Below, in pieces: positions 33,131 through 44,744 of a DNA stretch of 64,000 nt (within the stretch, counting starts at the first letter, position 1; each line of letters begins with the position of its first letter). The notes under the pieces were generated by a model. The model saw only the letters and a list, made by a program, of their open reading frames with translations, ran no database searches and was not told the DNA's origin. Source of the DNA: Channallabes apus. Lineage: Eukaryota; Chordata; Actinopteri; Siluriformes; Clariidae. Both the position numbers and the translations under genes were made by a program. The DNA lies in NCBI GenBank assembly GCA_030522415.1, contig CM060114.1:23479304-23543303 (forward strand), read 5' to 3'.

Positions 33131-34109
33131 TAAAATTAGCTTCTTGCTTAAGTCAAGGGACTCTTTAACTTTTCTTTAAGAAATGTCATATTTTTGTAAA
33201 AAAAAAATTTGCAAACATATATATATGTATATAATTTAGTTTTAAGCCTCACCAAATCTGTTTACAATTAAAAATGTTGTAAAGCAACATGTGCCTACAT
33301 ACAGTAAGCACTTGTTGTAAGTATTAATCTTGTGTCTACTGCCTGTACTGTACAGTATGTATCTGAGCGCTGCTAACCAAGTGGTCTCAGAATGTGTTTT
33401 GGCATTTTGCAGGAAAACATTTTTGTTTCCAAGTTGCAAAAATAAATTGTTACATATCTTGCAATACCATCTTGTGACTTTACTTGTATTTATAATGTCA
33501 GTTTCTTGGTACCGTAATTTCAGTAAATTGTAGTTAATGCAGTATAAAGTAAGCAGGAAAAATGAGTTCCATTAAGCAGCATAAAGCAAAAATATGATTT
33601 TACAATATTAATTTATTTAGTAAACTTAAATCATTTACACTTGGATAATTTATAAATATTTATTAATTTTACATATATTTATAGTAAATATCAATTTATT
33701 TAAGATAGATATTTAGTAAATATCAATTAAATATGAACAAAATTATTAGTAGATTGAAACCAATTTTAGGCCGGATAATTAGTTAGTGTAAAGCTTGTTT
33801 TTGTTTAAATTGCTTTATATTTACTTAATGCATTTGATTACATCAACTCATAATTTACTATAATATTACTAAATGCAACAAAATTTAGGTATTGCTTTTA
33901 TTACAAATCACTGAATATAATGATTAAATTTAAACAATTCATCTAATGCATTTTACTCAAATTTTCGGCACTTAAAATCTACTAATTATTTTAAGTGTCA
34001 CTTTGTTGCCACAATTTTTTTGAGTAACCAATGGTCAAATTTTTTAGAGTGTACTATCCGCCCTAAATAATATTCTGTAGGAAGATATTATACAAATTGG
34101 GACGCAGGG

Positions 34110-34872
34110 TGCATCTGTGTCTCAGCCATGACACCTTATTTTTTTACAAGAAGCGCAATTCGCGGTTCAGTGTTGGACAGCGCAAGCCTCAGGTCATCTT
34201 CCACCTGGAGCCGATTTCAGTACTTTGTTTTCAAAGGCGCCAATTTTGAAAACCCGGCCTCGCACAGATAAGTTGAGGCGAATGGAAGAAGTAATTTTAC
34301 GGCGGCGGCAGATAACTGAGGATATTCAGGCATCACGCTCAACCAAAATGACGACAGAGAGGAAGAGCTGTATAAGTCTCGCAGTCTCTTGTCGCACATT
34401 TCTGCTGTTCAAGGCCAGATAACTTTAATTTGAAAAAATCTAAGGGTTTGTCTTTAAGTATTGGATGTTAAGTTTCTAAATGGCACTACAGCGTGCATGG
34501 CTTCATGCTATCATTTGCCAACAGATCTGCGCAAATGACACACTGGGGCGGCGGTTCAGCATCTGTCCCAGCCACCGTAAAGCCAAGCTGAAGGTAGCTA
34601 ATGTCATACTTTCGTATTTTACACTTCTTAGCAGTAGGAGCTGGCGACGCATCATCACAACTACTTTTCGTACGTGTAATGAATTTATCCATTATCTTCC
34701 CAAAACTCATTCTGCTGCTACTGACAATCTGAACGTGTCTGCACTGACAGCTGGATAAAAGGCGGGCTAATAAGCTCCGCCTCTCCAGAACGACAGAAAA
34801 CAGAGAGAGAGGAGCCCATTTTTCACCCCAAGCTGAGCACGTTTTCTTCCAAATCAAGCAAGGTTTTTCCAT
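34110..34872 (-). pseudogene. hAT transposase (ZBED5-like), internally deleted
   Basis: 34486-34872 reads a BED-finger start (ISYLQLGFTVAG and PPQCVICADLLANDSMKP). 34217-34399 reads the transposase C-terminus (FWLSVMPEYPQLS and LLPFASTYLCEAGFS, the hAT dimerisation region). About 500 codons expected between them are gone, leaving a fusion of both ends. It is of the same group as 30608-30886 but on the other strand and outside that element. Confidence 0.8.
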
Positions 34873-35068
34873 TTTTCCATGTGTATTCTACCTGAAAGGC
34901 GAAATGCAATAAAATACACCCAGTGCCCAAATAATGCATTGTCTCTGTTTTTTCTTGAAAACAATTTGCGCCCCACTTCCGATCTTTCCAAAAAAAAAAA
35001 AAAGAAAAGAAAAAAAAATCACTCTGTCATATGTCAATGTTTGTCAAATGTATGTTTGTCAATGTATA

Positions 35069-36675
35069 CAGGCTTGCAAAAGTATTCGGCCCCCTTGAAC
35101 TTTTTCACATTTTGTCACATTACAGCCACAAACATGAATCAATTTTATTGGAATTCCACGTGAAAGACCAATACAAGGTGGTGTACACGTGAGAAGTGGA
35201 ACAAAAATCATACATGATTCCAAACATTTTTTTTTTTTACCAAAAAATAACAGAAAAGTGGGGTGTGCATAATTATTCAGCCCCCTGTGTCAATACTTTG
35301 TAGAACCACCTTTTGCTGCAATTACAGCTGCCAGTCTTTTAGGATATGTCTCTACCAGCTTTGCACATCTAGAGACTGAAATCCTTGCCCATTCTTCTTT
35401 GCAAAACAGCTCCAGCTCAGTCAGATTAGATGGACAGCATTTGTGAACAGCAGTTTTCAGATCTTGCCACATATTCTCGATTGGATTTAGATCTGGACTT
35501 TGACTGGGCCATTCTAACACATGGATATGTTTTGTTTTAAACCATTCCATTGTTGCCCTGGATTTATGTTTAGGGTCGTTGTCCTGCTGGAAGGTGAACC
35601 TCCACACCAGTCTCAAGTCTTTTGCACACTCCAAGAGGTTTTCTTCCAAGATTGCCCTGTATTTGGCTCCATCCATCTTCCCATCAAATCTGACCAGCTT
35701 CCGTGTCCCTGCTGAAGAGAAGCACCCCCGGAGCATGATGCTGCCACCACCATATTTGACAGTGGGGATGGTGTGTTCAGAGTGAAGTGCAGTGTTAGTT
35801 TTCCGCCACACATAGCGTTTTGCATTTTCGCAAAAAAGTTCCATTTTGGTCTCATCTGACCAGAGCAACTTGTTCCACATTTTTGCTGTGTCCCCCACAT
35901 GGCTTGTGGCAAACTGCAAACGGGACTTCTTATGGTTTTCTGTTAACAATGGCTTTCTTCTTGCCACTCTTCCATGAAGGCCAACTTTGTGCTGTGCACG
36001 ATTAATAGTTGCCCTATGGACAGATTCCTCCACCTGAGCTGTAGATCTCTGCAGCTCGTCCAGAGTCACCATGGGCCTCTTGGCTGCATTTCTGATCAGC
36101 GCTCTCCTTGTTCGGCCCGTGAGTTTAGGTGGACGACCTTGTCTTGGTAGGTTTACAGTTGTGCCATACTCCTTCCATTTCTGAATGATCGCTTGAACAG
36201 TGCTCCGTGGGATGTTCATGGCTTTGGAAATCTTTTTGTACTGTAGCTTAAGCCTGCTTTAAATTTCTCAATAACTTTATCCCTGACCTGTCTGGTGCGT
36301 TCTTTGGACTTCATGGTGTTGTTGCTCCCAATATTCTCTTAGACAACCTCTGACGCCATCACAGAGCAGCTGTATTTGTACTAACATTAGATCACACACA
36401 GGGGCACTCTATTTAGTCATTAGCACTCATCAGGCAATGTCTATGGGAAACTGACTACACTCAGACCAAAGGGAGCTGAATAATTACGCACACCCCACTT
36501 TGCAGTTATTTATTTGTAAAATATGTTTGGAATCATGATTTTCTTTCCACTTCTCACATGCACACCACTTTGTATTGGTCTATAATTTTATTGCTCAATA
36601 AAATTGATTCATGTTTGTGGCTGTAATGTGACAAAATGTGGAAAAGTTCAAGGGGGCTGAATACTTTTGCCACTG
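35069..36675 (-). mobile_element. Nearly complete Tc1 transposon (Tc1-A)
   Basis: 1607 bp, with target TA at 35067-35068 and 36676-36677. The inverted repeats run about 210 bp (GCAAAAGTATTC, CCCCCTTGAAC and ATTACAGCCACAAACATGAA are shared), an IR-DR-like architecture. The left end CAGGCTTGCAAAAG differs slightly from the right CAGTGGCAAAAG. One transposase gene on the minus strand fills the centre. It is the best preserved element in the window. A half copy of the same family lies at 48397-48685. Confidence 0.95.
35290..36314 (-). pseudogene. Tc1 transposase, one frameshift in the N-terminal HTH
   Basis: The likely start is the ATG at 36314 (MKSKERTRQVRDKVIEKFKA). A small indel near 36225-36240 shifts the frame, and the rest is one 309-codon frame from 36219. 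Within that frame the second HTH and GRPPKLT linker lie at residues 1-45. The catalytic triad is D122 (WSDET), D213 (QQDNDPKH) and E248 (SPDLNPIEN), a DD34E arrangement. The C-terminus is intact. In the family it binds the terminal repeats and cuts and pastes at TA. Translation from the internal Met at 36219 would lack the first DNA-binding helix. Confidence 0.92.
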
Positions 36676-37109
36676 TATATACCCACATACACACACACAC
36701 ACATCTATGACCACAAAGGTTCATGGGGTCATGCACAGTATACTCAGCTATCAAAATGTCTGAGCTGTTATTTGAGGAATAAAGAACTGTCACAAGAGTG
36801 CAATAATGATATCAGATTTTATGCTGCTATGAACAGGTCATTGGAGCATTGTATGTGTGTGTGCTGATTGAGCAGTCATCTATAATTTTGTATATCAGCC
36901 TTGGCTTGGTTCAAGGTGCAATGTAGCAAAAGATTTGCAATAAGCAATCTAAAAGTCACTTACTCCCCCTTTCTCAAATGTACAGTGACAGCTGACTGAG
37001 TGCACTTTATTGTTATTGTTTTTGTATTGATTGACAAAATTTAAGGTTAGTCTGGTGGAAGGGCTGCTGACCTTAGTATCGGACCCTTGAATGTGCATTA
37101 GTTAGCTCT
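36676..37109. other. Unassigned spacer
   Basis: A short (CA)n at 36687-36704. Otherwise nothing recognised. Confidence 0.5.
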
Positions 37110-38312
37110 GAAATATTAGACGTAATATTAGACATTAACTTGTCCTTTGAAAATCACATTTCAAATGTCACAAAACACCCTTTTTCCATCTTAGAAATAT
37201 TGCCAAACTTAGGAGCATCTTATCCGTATCTGATGCAGAAAAGCTAGTTCATGCATTCATGACCTCCAGGCTGGACTATTGTAATGCATTACTAGGTGGT
37301 TGTCCTGCATCCTCATTAAACAAGCTTCAGTTAGTCCAAAATGCAGCTGCCAGGGTTCTCACTAGATCAAGAAAATATGATCATATAACCCCAATATTAT
37401 CATCACTGCACTGGCTACCTGTTCAGTTTAGAATTAATTACAAAATAGTATTATAGGCTTTAAATGGTTTAGCTCCCACATACCTAACCAGTCTTCTGAT
37501 ACGCTACAATCCACCACGTTCCTTAAGATCACAAAATTCCGGACTTCTGGTAGTTCCCAGAATTTCAAAATCTACAAAAGGGGGTAGGGCATTTTCATAT
37601 TTAGCTCCAAAGCTTTGGAATAGCCTTCCAAACAGGGTTCAGGGAGCAGACACGGTTACCCAGTTCAAAAGTAGACTCAAGACGCATCTCTTTAATCTGT
37701 CATACATGTAATTCGTCCCATAACCTCATACTCCACCTATCCTGAATGGCAACTACGCTAATTCTCTCCATCTGTTCTGTATTTTTCTACCCATCCCGAG
37801 GCATCGGGAGATTGTGCCAGCTTCAGTAGACAAAGGCCGACCCTGCGAGGTTTCTGAGGCATCCAGAGAAGGACCAGCTCCAGCTGGATTCAGCTTTATG
37901 ATGGTTGGAGCAACACATCCCTACGCTGAACTGGTCTTCATGTTAATTTAAAGAACTTCTGTTATATTGAACTTGCACCTGCACAACACACATGATGTTA
38001 TATCATTTCTATCTGTTATCACCCAACTGAGGATGGGTTCCCTGATTGAGTCTGGTTCCTCTCAAGGTTTCTTACAAATGCCATTTCAGGGAGTTTTTCA
38101 TTGCGACTGTCGCCGTCACCCTTGGCTTGCTCATCAGAGACAATTCATTCATCTTCCATGCATTCATCTCATTATTATCTAGACACATTTTTCTCAAACA
38201 TACACACTATTTTCTTTTCTAATAAATTTTCTTTCATTTTTGTGAAGCTGCTTTAAGACAATGACCATTGTTAAAAGCGATATAAATAAAATTGAATTGA
38301 AATTGAATTGAA
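37110..38312 (+). mobile_element. L2-group LINE, 5'-truncated
   Basis: ORF2 C-terminal region from 37110 in broken frames ([20 protein letters not shown] at 37271 on; stop at 37454), then a 3' UTR and an ATTGAA-rich tail ending at 38312 after GCGATATAAATAAAATTGAA. It is a different subfamily from the 10.9-20 kb L2 (shorter 3' UTR, no GA-rich tract). Confidence 0.85.
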
Positions 38313-38347
38313 AGATAAATCACTTGCCAGTTGTTCATCTCTCTCTA

Positions 38348-38380
<33 letters not shown>

Positions 38381-38451
38381 GACACATACATGAAAAGAAA
38401 ATCACTTATTGTAAGCATTCTAAAGAGTTTTAGACCTTCTCAGTACACATA
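38313..38451. repeat. (TC)n and (CA)n microsatellite region
   Basis: TC repeats at 38338-38367 followed by CA repeats to about 38380. Confidence 0.85.
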
Positions 38452-38679
38452 CACTACCGTTCAAAAGTTTTAGAACACTTTCTATCTAACTCCATGATGG
38501 TTCCTGATTTTTATTTCTTTCTACATTGTAAAGGAATTCTGAAGGTGTCCAAAAATGCATTAATCTCCTTTGAATAGTTGATATTGAGATGTTTCTGCAA
38601 CTTATGCTCTGTAAAGACTTCATAATGCCTCTAATCTGAGGTGCTGTTAATTGGTCATTTTTCAGGCTGATAACTCTAA

Positions 38680-39423
38680 GGCTACGTTTACACTGCAAGG
38701 TAAATGTGACCCAATTCCGATTTTTTGCTAATATTTAACACATATCGAATATGTTCTATGTCCGTGTAAACAGGAAAAAAACGCATGCATTCCGATATTT
38801 CGAGATCGGTTTCAGGCCTCCTTGATATGTGGAAAAAAATCGGATATAAATCAGATATGTGCTAATGTGATTGTCGTGTAAACAGACAGATCGGATTTCC
38901 TGAGGCATTGTGTTCTGACCGTCATTAAAACAGCGACTTCTTCGCGGTTTAATGACGTAATGTGGAAGCGCGTGTGGAATGATAACATCGCAGGTGACAT
39001 GGAAGAGGAAAAGACCCCCCGCCCCCCCCCCCACACACACACACACACACACCGCATTGTGTTAATGCTTATTTGGGCTAAATAACATTAAGAAATCAGT
39101 ATTTGGTGTATGAAGCATACAGTATGCGCAGGTTGCAATTATGGCGTTTTTTCTCCTCCTCCGTTTTTAAATCATGGTGTGCGAACTTTGCATATATAGC
39201 AGAGATAGCGTTAAGCATATTTCACCTTCATCTTTCTTGGCTAATGTGTAGCGCAAGAACCTCCCTTTAAGTATGCGAAATGTTTAAGATGGTATGGCAA
39301 GTGTAAACACGTGAATCGGATATGAGTCACAGTTAAAAGAACGTGTAAACAGACGGTCAAAAAAATCTGATATAGGCAACAAAGTCGGAATTAAGCATCG
39401 AGACCTGCAGTGTAAAAGTAGCC
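38680..39423 (+). mobile_element. PIF-Harbinger-type MITE (Harb-2)
   Basis: Ends GGCTACGTTTACACTGCA and the complement of GTGTAAAAGTAGCC. The 3-bp TSD TAA is at 38677-38679 and 39424-39426. It is 744 bp and lies inside Tc1-B, whose sequence resumes at ATGAACTTCTCG. It has subterminal TCGGATAT-like repeats in both orientations, contains (CA)n at 39032-39052 and has no transposase. Confidence 0.88.
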
Positions 39424-40386
39424 TAAATGAACTTCTCGTCTGCGGCAGAGGTAGGTTTTGATCTCGCCCTCCTGGGATGGCCGTTATGAGAGCCAGTTTC
39501 ATTATGGTTCTTGATGGATTTTGCAAATGCACTTGACAATACTGTTCATGCAAGAACTATTACAGAAAGGCTGACCCCTGTGTCTTAAAATAACAATTAA
39601 CTATTGTTTTCCTTGTTGTTATGTAATTACCTAGTCCCATATGTGTTATTTTATAGTTTTGAAATCCCCAGTATTGTTGTAGAATGTAGAGAATACAGAT
39701 GTCGCCTTTAAGACTGCGCGTGTTTTCCCGCGAGAGACCGCAATTATGCGCGAGGCGTGCCGCGACTTGCCGGAGGCAACATTCAGGAATTTAAAATAAA
39801 TGTGTTGTGCTTCACTGAATATCCGCCAGATGGCGCATGGAAGGACTTTATCTAAAAGCCGGACCAAGTACAAATGAATTGTGTATAAGGTTAACCATTA
39901 ACCTAAAACAATATTGTTTCCAATGCTGTAGCAAACATGAATTTTATTTTGTTTTACAACAGATATTTCATAATGAACGTGTGTATATGTGCTTCATGTT
40001 ATTTTCATAATGATGAAATGAGATGCCCAAATTCGTGCTTTAAAAGTTTCTTATATAGTTTTTGTAATGTCTTAACAGGTACAAAATAATGAAAGACATG
40101 GCCATGCCGCGGTTTAAATGGTCTTGAAATTAATTTAATTTCCTGATAGTAGGCTATCTGATAGTGTTAACTATGCGAATGTCCTGATTCGTGAATATGC
40201 CCACATGTCTTATTTAAAACGTAAAAATGAGTCGCCATCATCAGAAGACATGAATTAACAATGTGTATGTGCTTGTATGTGCATATATTATATAAGTATG
40301 TGTTTGTGTGCGTGTCTCATATGTAACATTCATATAAAATGCAATTCGTGATAAGTGTATGTTGTTAAAGTATTTGTGGATATGTA

Positions 40387-41038
40387 TGTAACAACGCGGC
40401 TCGCACGAGGGGCGGAGCCGCGCATAAGCTGTTCAGAACGGGCTGGGTCGTGATACCGCGACATTCAGTCTGATCATTCGGTCGCACCAGTAAAAGGTGT
40501 CAGTGCCAAAGACAAAGCGCGCTGGAGAAGACACAAGCAAAGCCCAAGCCTCTGTCTGTCTAAGACACCGGAGAGAGAGTGAGGGAGAGCGGCACGCAGC
40601 AGTTTAGCGCGCGCTCTCGGGTTAAAGTGCACAAAGCACAAACTCTACTCTCTCTCTTCCTATAAATCCTCAGTAAAGCCATAGGTGGCTCAGTGGTAGG
40701 TGTTTCGCCTGCCATGCGGAAGGCCCGGGTTCGATTCCAGCCAGTGCCCACACCCCAGCCACTGGATACAGTGCCGGTCCCAAGCCCGGATAAAATGGGA
40801 GGGTTGCGTCAGGAAGGGCATCCGGCGTAAAAACCTGTGCCAAGTTGTAGTGCGGACTGGATATTCCGCTGTGGCGACCCCTTGCCGGGAGCAGCCGAAA
40901 GACCAACAAAAGCCATAAGTCCCGAGAGCATCTTTAGTTTTTTGTTTTAGTTTCCAGAATCCCGTCCGTCCTCGCATAGACGGCGCAGCTCTGGTTATTT
41001 TGTGTTTTCAGTTTTCTTTTGAAAAAAGATTCATTACA
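40387..41038 (+). mobile_element. Possible solo LTR carrying the SINE
   Basis: TGTAACAACGCGGCTCGCAC...GATTCATTACA is bounded by TG and CA and is GC-richer than its surroundings. The DNA to the right (41039-41160) repeats the family X sequence at 40078-40260. No clear TSD is seen, so this is tentative. Confidence 0.35.
40684..40908 (+). mobile_element. SINE: tRNA-Gly head with RTE-type LINE tail
   Basis: The head GGTGGCTCAGTGGTAGG...GGGTTCGATTCCAGCCAG has polymerase III A and B boxes. The body GGGTTGCGTCAGGAAGGGCA and ATTCCGCTGTGGCGACCCC resembles the 3' end of fish RTE LINEs, which would supply the copying enzyme. The 9-bp TSD AAAGCCATA is at 40675-40683 and 40909-40917. Confidence 0.88.
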
Positions 41039-41177
41039 AAACAATGAAAGACATGACAATGCCTTGGTTTAAATGGTCTTGAAATTAATTTAATTTCCTG
41101 ATAGTAGCCTATCTGATAGTGTTAACTATGTGTCGCCATCATCAGAAGACATGAATGAACAATATATGTGTGGGTGC

Positions 41178-42203
41178 AGGGCCGTGCAGAGACGTTTAAA
41201 GGGGCGGGTGCTCAAAGTTAAAAAAGATAGAACATGCTGAATAACAACAATTCACATTCATAACGAATCTAATATGGAATTGCATCATACTGTATGACTG
41301 TCATCAGGTCGGGAAAATGCAAAGCAAATGTAGCCTATGTTTTACCTGATGGCGTACAATGTTGCTGTTGATTAAAATATTATTAGTAATAATTTTTAAG
41401 AATATATACACATAAAACACACAAAAATGCACATGCAGTGCTTATTAAATGTTTAAACTGTAGAGATACAATAATTTTACTGCTGTAAAATCAGCATTTT
41501 GTCTAATTTGAAATATAAACCTAATATCTGTTACTTAATATATTTTCTTTAAAAGCAGTGTTTTTTTTATCATAAATATAATAATCCATAATTATGTGGA
41601 TATCCATATTAGATGGCTTTTAGTGAAATATAACTGTAACTTACTTTAAAACTAAACATGATCCCTAAAACGGTGGACAAAGAGCTACAGACCCCCCTGT
41701 AACCCCCTTACCCAGTTAGCTAGCAGTTAATGACCACCACTACTTGTGCAGTTCATAAAAGGACAGGTAATGTTTGTCGCGCTGTTGCACAAACAGCACG
41801 CTCATTTATTTCAATTCATTTGTTGTTATAGACTATAGTGTGCGCTGTACACCCTATTTACTGTTTTGCTACAGTCCGCACCTTCCAGTTAATTTGCCTG
41901 CTTCTCCTCCAGCTCCGTACCACCCAGTCTGCAGAAAATGCGCGTGCACTTTGCGTGCTCGTACCCGGCTCGTAACGAGCGCGCTCTGCCCTCAAGGGCG
42001 AGCATTGGTTAATGGCAGGCATGTGACTGATGTAAGCCAGATCCTTTTATTTAGCAAAATTGAGATTAATAGTTACATTTTATTGTTGAGGGGCAAAGAC
42101 AGGGCTCCATACGCACATACACAGAAAAAAGGGCACTTGAGGCATCCTGGAGAAAAGGGGCGGGTGCTCAAGCACCCGCCGCCCTCCCCCCTCTGCACGT
42201 GCC
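41178..42203 (+). mobile_element. hAT-like non-autonomous element
   Basis: Inverted ends share CGTGCAGAG (left GCAGGGCCGTGCAGAG, right CTCTGCACGTGCC). GGGGCGGGTGCTCAA occurs at both ends. The right end also has its own small palindrome (GGGTGCTCAAGCACCC). The TSD is obscured by a (GT)n run. A 197-codon frame crosses the right border and is not a gene. Confidence 0.6.
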
Positions 42204-42627
42204 TATATGTGTGTGTGTGTGTGTATGTGTGTGTGTGTGTACAGTATATACAACGTGAAAGCGCGCTCAGTTACAGCTCAGTCCCTCTTCTCACCTTTAG
42301 GTGTGAAGTTATCAAACCGGTTTCGGATGGGGGAATTGGCACAATTGAGGGGTTTAAAACTATTTAACAAAACCGAGACGTCTCTGCCTAAAATGTATTT
42401 CTCCAGCAAAACATAGAATAAATAGAAATAAAATGTTTAATGTTAATAATATTTATCTTAGCTGGATGGTCTAAATCTCAAAACCGTTTAAGAAAGACTT
42501 AACACACTATAACTAGAATATTTACAAAACTGAAAGGTTGTCTTATGAATAAAAAAAAACAACAACTTATAACTCAAAAAGATCATATGTTTTTATATAT
42601 ATTTTTAGATCATAAATAGACATGAAT

Positions 42628-42631
<4 letters not shown>

Positions 42632-42690
<59 letters not shown>
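42632..42690 (+). repeat. (AT)n microsatellite
   Basis: About 29 uninterrupted AT units. Confidence 0.97.
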
Positions 42691-42693
<3 letters not shown>

Positions 42694-42834
42694 CACAAAC
42701 AGCAAAAAAAATGATGAAAAGCAATAAATTGCTTAGGGCTTTTCATGTTTTTTGCTGTTTGTGTCCAGAATTGAATAATTATTTCATCCATTATTTGACC
42801 ACGGCTGGGAATAAGAGCTGGAATGTTATTGTGA

Positions 42835-42840
<6 letters not shown>

Positions 42841-42898
<58 letters not shown>

Positions 42899-42900
42899 TA
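42841..42900 (+). repeat. (AT)n microsatellite at the left border of X-inner
   Basis: About 30 units ending TATA directly before CAGATGTCGCC. It matches the (AT)n at 52320-52370 on the other side, so X-inner landed within a TA run. Confidence 0.95.
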
Positions 42901-43191
42901 CAGATGTCGCCATTAAAAACCCGCGTTTCGAGAAAAGGGATCCCGTGACTTGCCGCGGCTTTGCGCGGCTGCGTGCGGGAAGCTGTGAACATGCCCTTCA
43001 TTACCTGTAGGGGGCAGTCGTGTTTCAGTCTGAAGTATTGTGTGTCTACTGATGCCGAAAATGTGTGCAAATTAAACTGCGCATGCGTGTTTGGAGACGC
43101 TGTGCCCGCGCTGTGGATCAGTCGGTTGTGGATCATCACGGAGGTACAGTACAACACGACGTGGCTGGAGCTGGAGTTTGTCGTGTTCGAG
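42901..43191 (+). promoter_or_regulatory. Family X A-end with probable promoter and first exon
   Basis: A GC-rich (CpG-containing) region in an AT-rich window, nearly identical to the complement of 54334-54619. It ends in a strong donor GTGTTCGAG/GTAAGTTTA at 43191. The frame before the donor is not conserved between the two copies (a 5-nt length difference near 43145), so the exon is probably noncoding. Promoter function is inferred only from composition and the donor. Confidence 0.5.
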
Positions 43192-43646
43192 GTAAGTTTA
43201 GCTTTCTTTTTTGGATGTGATTCTCGCTTTCATGTCTCCCAATTAATGTTCATCTTAATCTCAGGACGTACAATTAGCAATTTCAGTTTTTAATAGTGTG
43301 GAGATTCACAAAAGACCGTTTTCGTGTAAAAACCTGAACCTACGGAGCCCCCATGGGTCCTGTGGTAAATAAATAAATAAATAAAATGATAACGAACCGA
43401 GCGCGCGGATTAATACACCGAGATGTGTGTTTCTTACCCCCACCCCGAGTGAAAACGGCGTGTTCAGACAAAGGCTCGCCAGTTAGATGCCATTTCTGAA
43501 CAAACTGAGTCGTGTGTGTTAAAGCATTAAATGGTAAAAGAGCACTAGCAATAAACGTTTTTTTTTCTGAAGCCGAACTTTATTAATGAGTTACGAGTAA
43601 AGAACCTGTACATATGTTCATACAGTATTGACAGCAGCTCTAATTT

Positions 43647-44744
43647 ACTGCGGTAAAGCCAGCCGCGGTTCAGAAAAACACGGTCAAGCCAGCCGCGATT
43701 GATTTTAGTGCGCGCGCATATTACAGTGATTACGGTAGTTTCATGAACAACACAGAGAGAATGCCCCATATCTGAAAAATCCTGCAGTAAAATAGTTTCA
43801 TATGTGGTGTGTATATAGTTTGGGACGTCCTGAATAAGAACTGATCATTGTTTTTTTCTACTTATTAGAAATGGGGTCTTTATACCCCTTTAAAGTGTAA
43901 TAATGTCCAATATCTGAAAAATGCTGCAGTAAAATAGTTTCATATGTGGTGTGTATATACTGTAGTATGGGACGTCCTGAATAAGAACTGATCATTGATT
44001 TTTTTCTACTTATTAGAAATGGGGTCTTTATACCCCTTTAAAGTGTAATAATGTCCAATATCTCAAAAATGCTGCAGTAAAATTGTTTCATATTTGGTGT
44101 GTATATAGTATGGGACGTCCTGAATAAGAACTGATCATTGTTTTTTTCTACTTTTTTTTTTTTATCATATAATGTGTGTATATTATATGGGATAAAAACT
44201 GACCATGGCGTTTTATACTTACTAGAATTTATTTTTTCATAGGTCTCTGAAGTGAAATAAAGGCATTTTATTTAACTTTTTTTCCCCATTGTGAACATTT
44301 GTTTATTTGACCTCTCTTCCAAAGCAGACGTTAATCCTCATTATAGAAAACATTCATTGAAGAATAACTGCTACTTTTGAACAGTAAAACAAAATAAAAA
44401 TCAATTCTGGTATTTAGAAAGACTAAATACATTATTTTGTCTGTTTTCTACGAATTCTGCTATAACTTATCTACATATAACAATTATTTGAATGGTGAAT
44501 ATTTAAGAAAAATATTGTAACAGACAACCGTCAAAGTCACCAATAAATAACACGGATATTAAAGCAGAAATGCAAATAAATAAGCAAGTAAAAATTGACG
44601 AGCATGTTGTATTATCTCTCAGTCCTGGGCGTCTAAATGAAAAGCGCTCTGAAAGCGCGTTGTCTCTGTGTCGGTCCTGAAACTACCGTAATCACTGTAA
44701 TATGTGCGCACACTAAAATCAATCGCGGCTGGCTTGACCGCAGT
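43647..44744 (+). mobile_element. Non-autonomous transposon with 8-bp TSD
   Basis: Ends ACTGCGGTAAAGCCAGCCGC and, complemented, ACTGCGGTCAAGCCAGCCGC. The TSD TCTAATTT is at 43639-43646 and 44745-44752. X-outer has the empty site at 53962-53969. 1098 bp. The left terminus is partly duplicated (GGTCAAGCCAGCCGCGATTG again at 43681). An 8-bp TSD fits hAT, P or Merlin, but the ends do not decide. Confidence 0.9.
43769..44155 (+). repeat. Tandem repeat, 142-148-bp unit, about 2.7 copies
   Basis: Units begin TATCTGAAAAATCCTGCAG or similar at 43769, 43911 and 44059 and contain GGGACGTCCTGAATAAGAAC. It occupies the interior of the 43647-44744 element. Confidence 0.92.

Larger units (their letters stand above)
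26933..34051 (+). mobile_element. 7.1 kb element with CACTG-type ends and gene remnants
   Basis: Left end CACTGTAAAAACTGGG at 26933. The right end, reverse-complemented, is CACTCTAAAAAATTTG, ending at 34051. TA lies directly outside both ends (26931-26932 and 34052-34053). Terminal homology is only about 12 bp. Another copy of this terminus starts at 63696. Inside are exon-like pieces with splice sites (27306, 28092-28218, 32175-32233, 32850 on) and a 2 kb hAT insertion. The superfamily is uncertain: short CACT(G/A) ends suggest CACTA/EnSpm, but the apparent TA duplication does not fit its usual 3-bp TSD. Confidence 0.5.

Noticed and set aside
41774..42367. 197-codon open frame
   Set aside because: It runs across the right border of a hAT-like element into (GT)n and family X sequence. 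A gene would not span that junction.
42627..43157. 176-codon minus-strand frame
   Set aside because: It contains two (AT)n tracts read as Tyr-Ile repeats and crosses the border of X-inner.
43769..44155. CRISPR-like array
   Set aside because: It has direct repeats of about 145 bp with no distinct short repeat and unique spacers, and the DNA is vertebrate.
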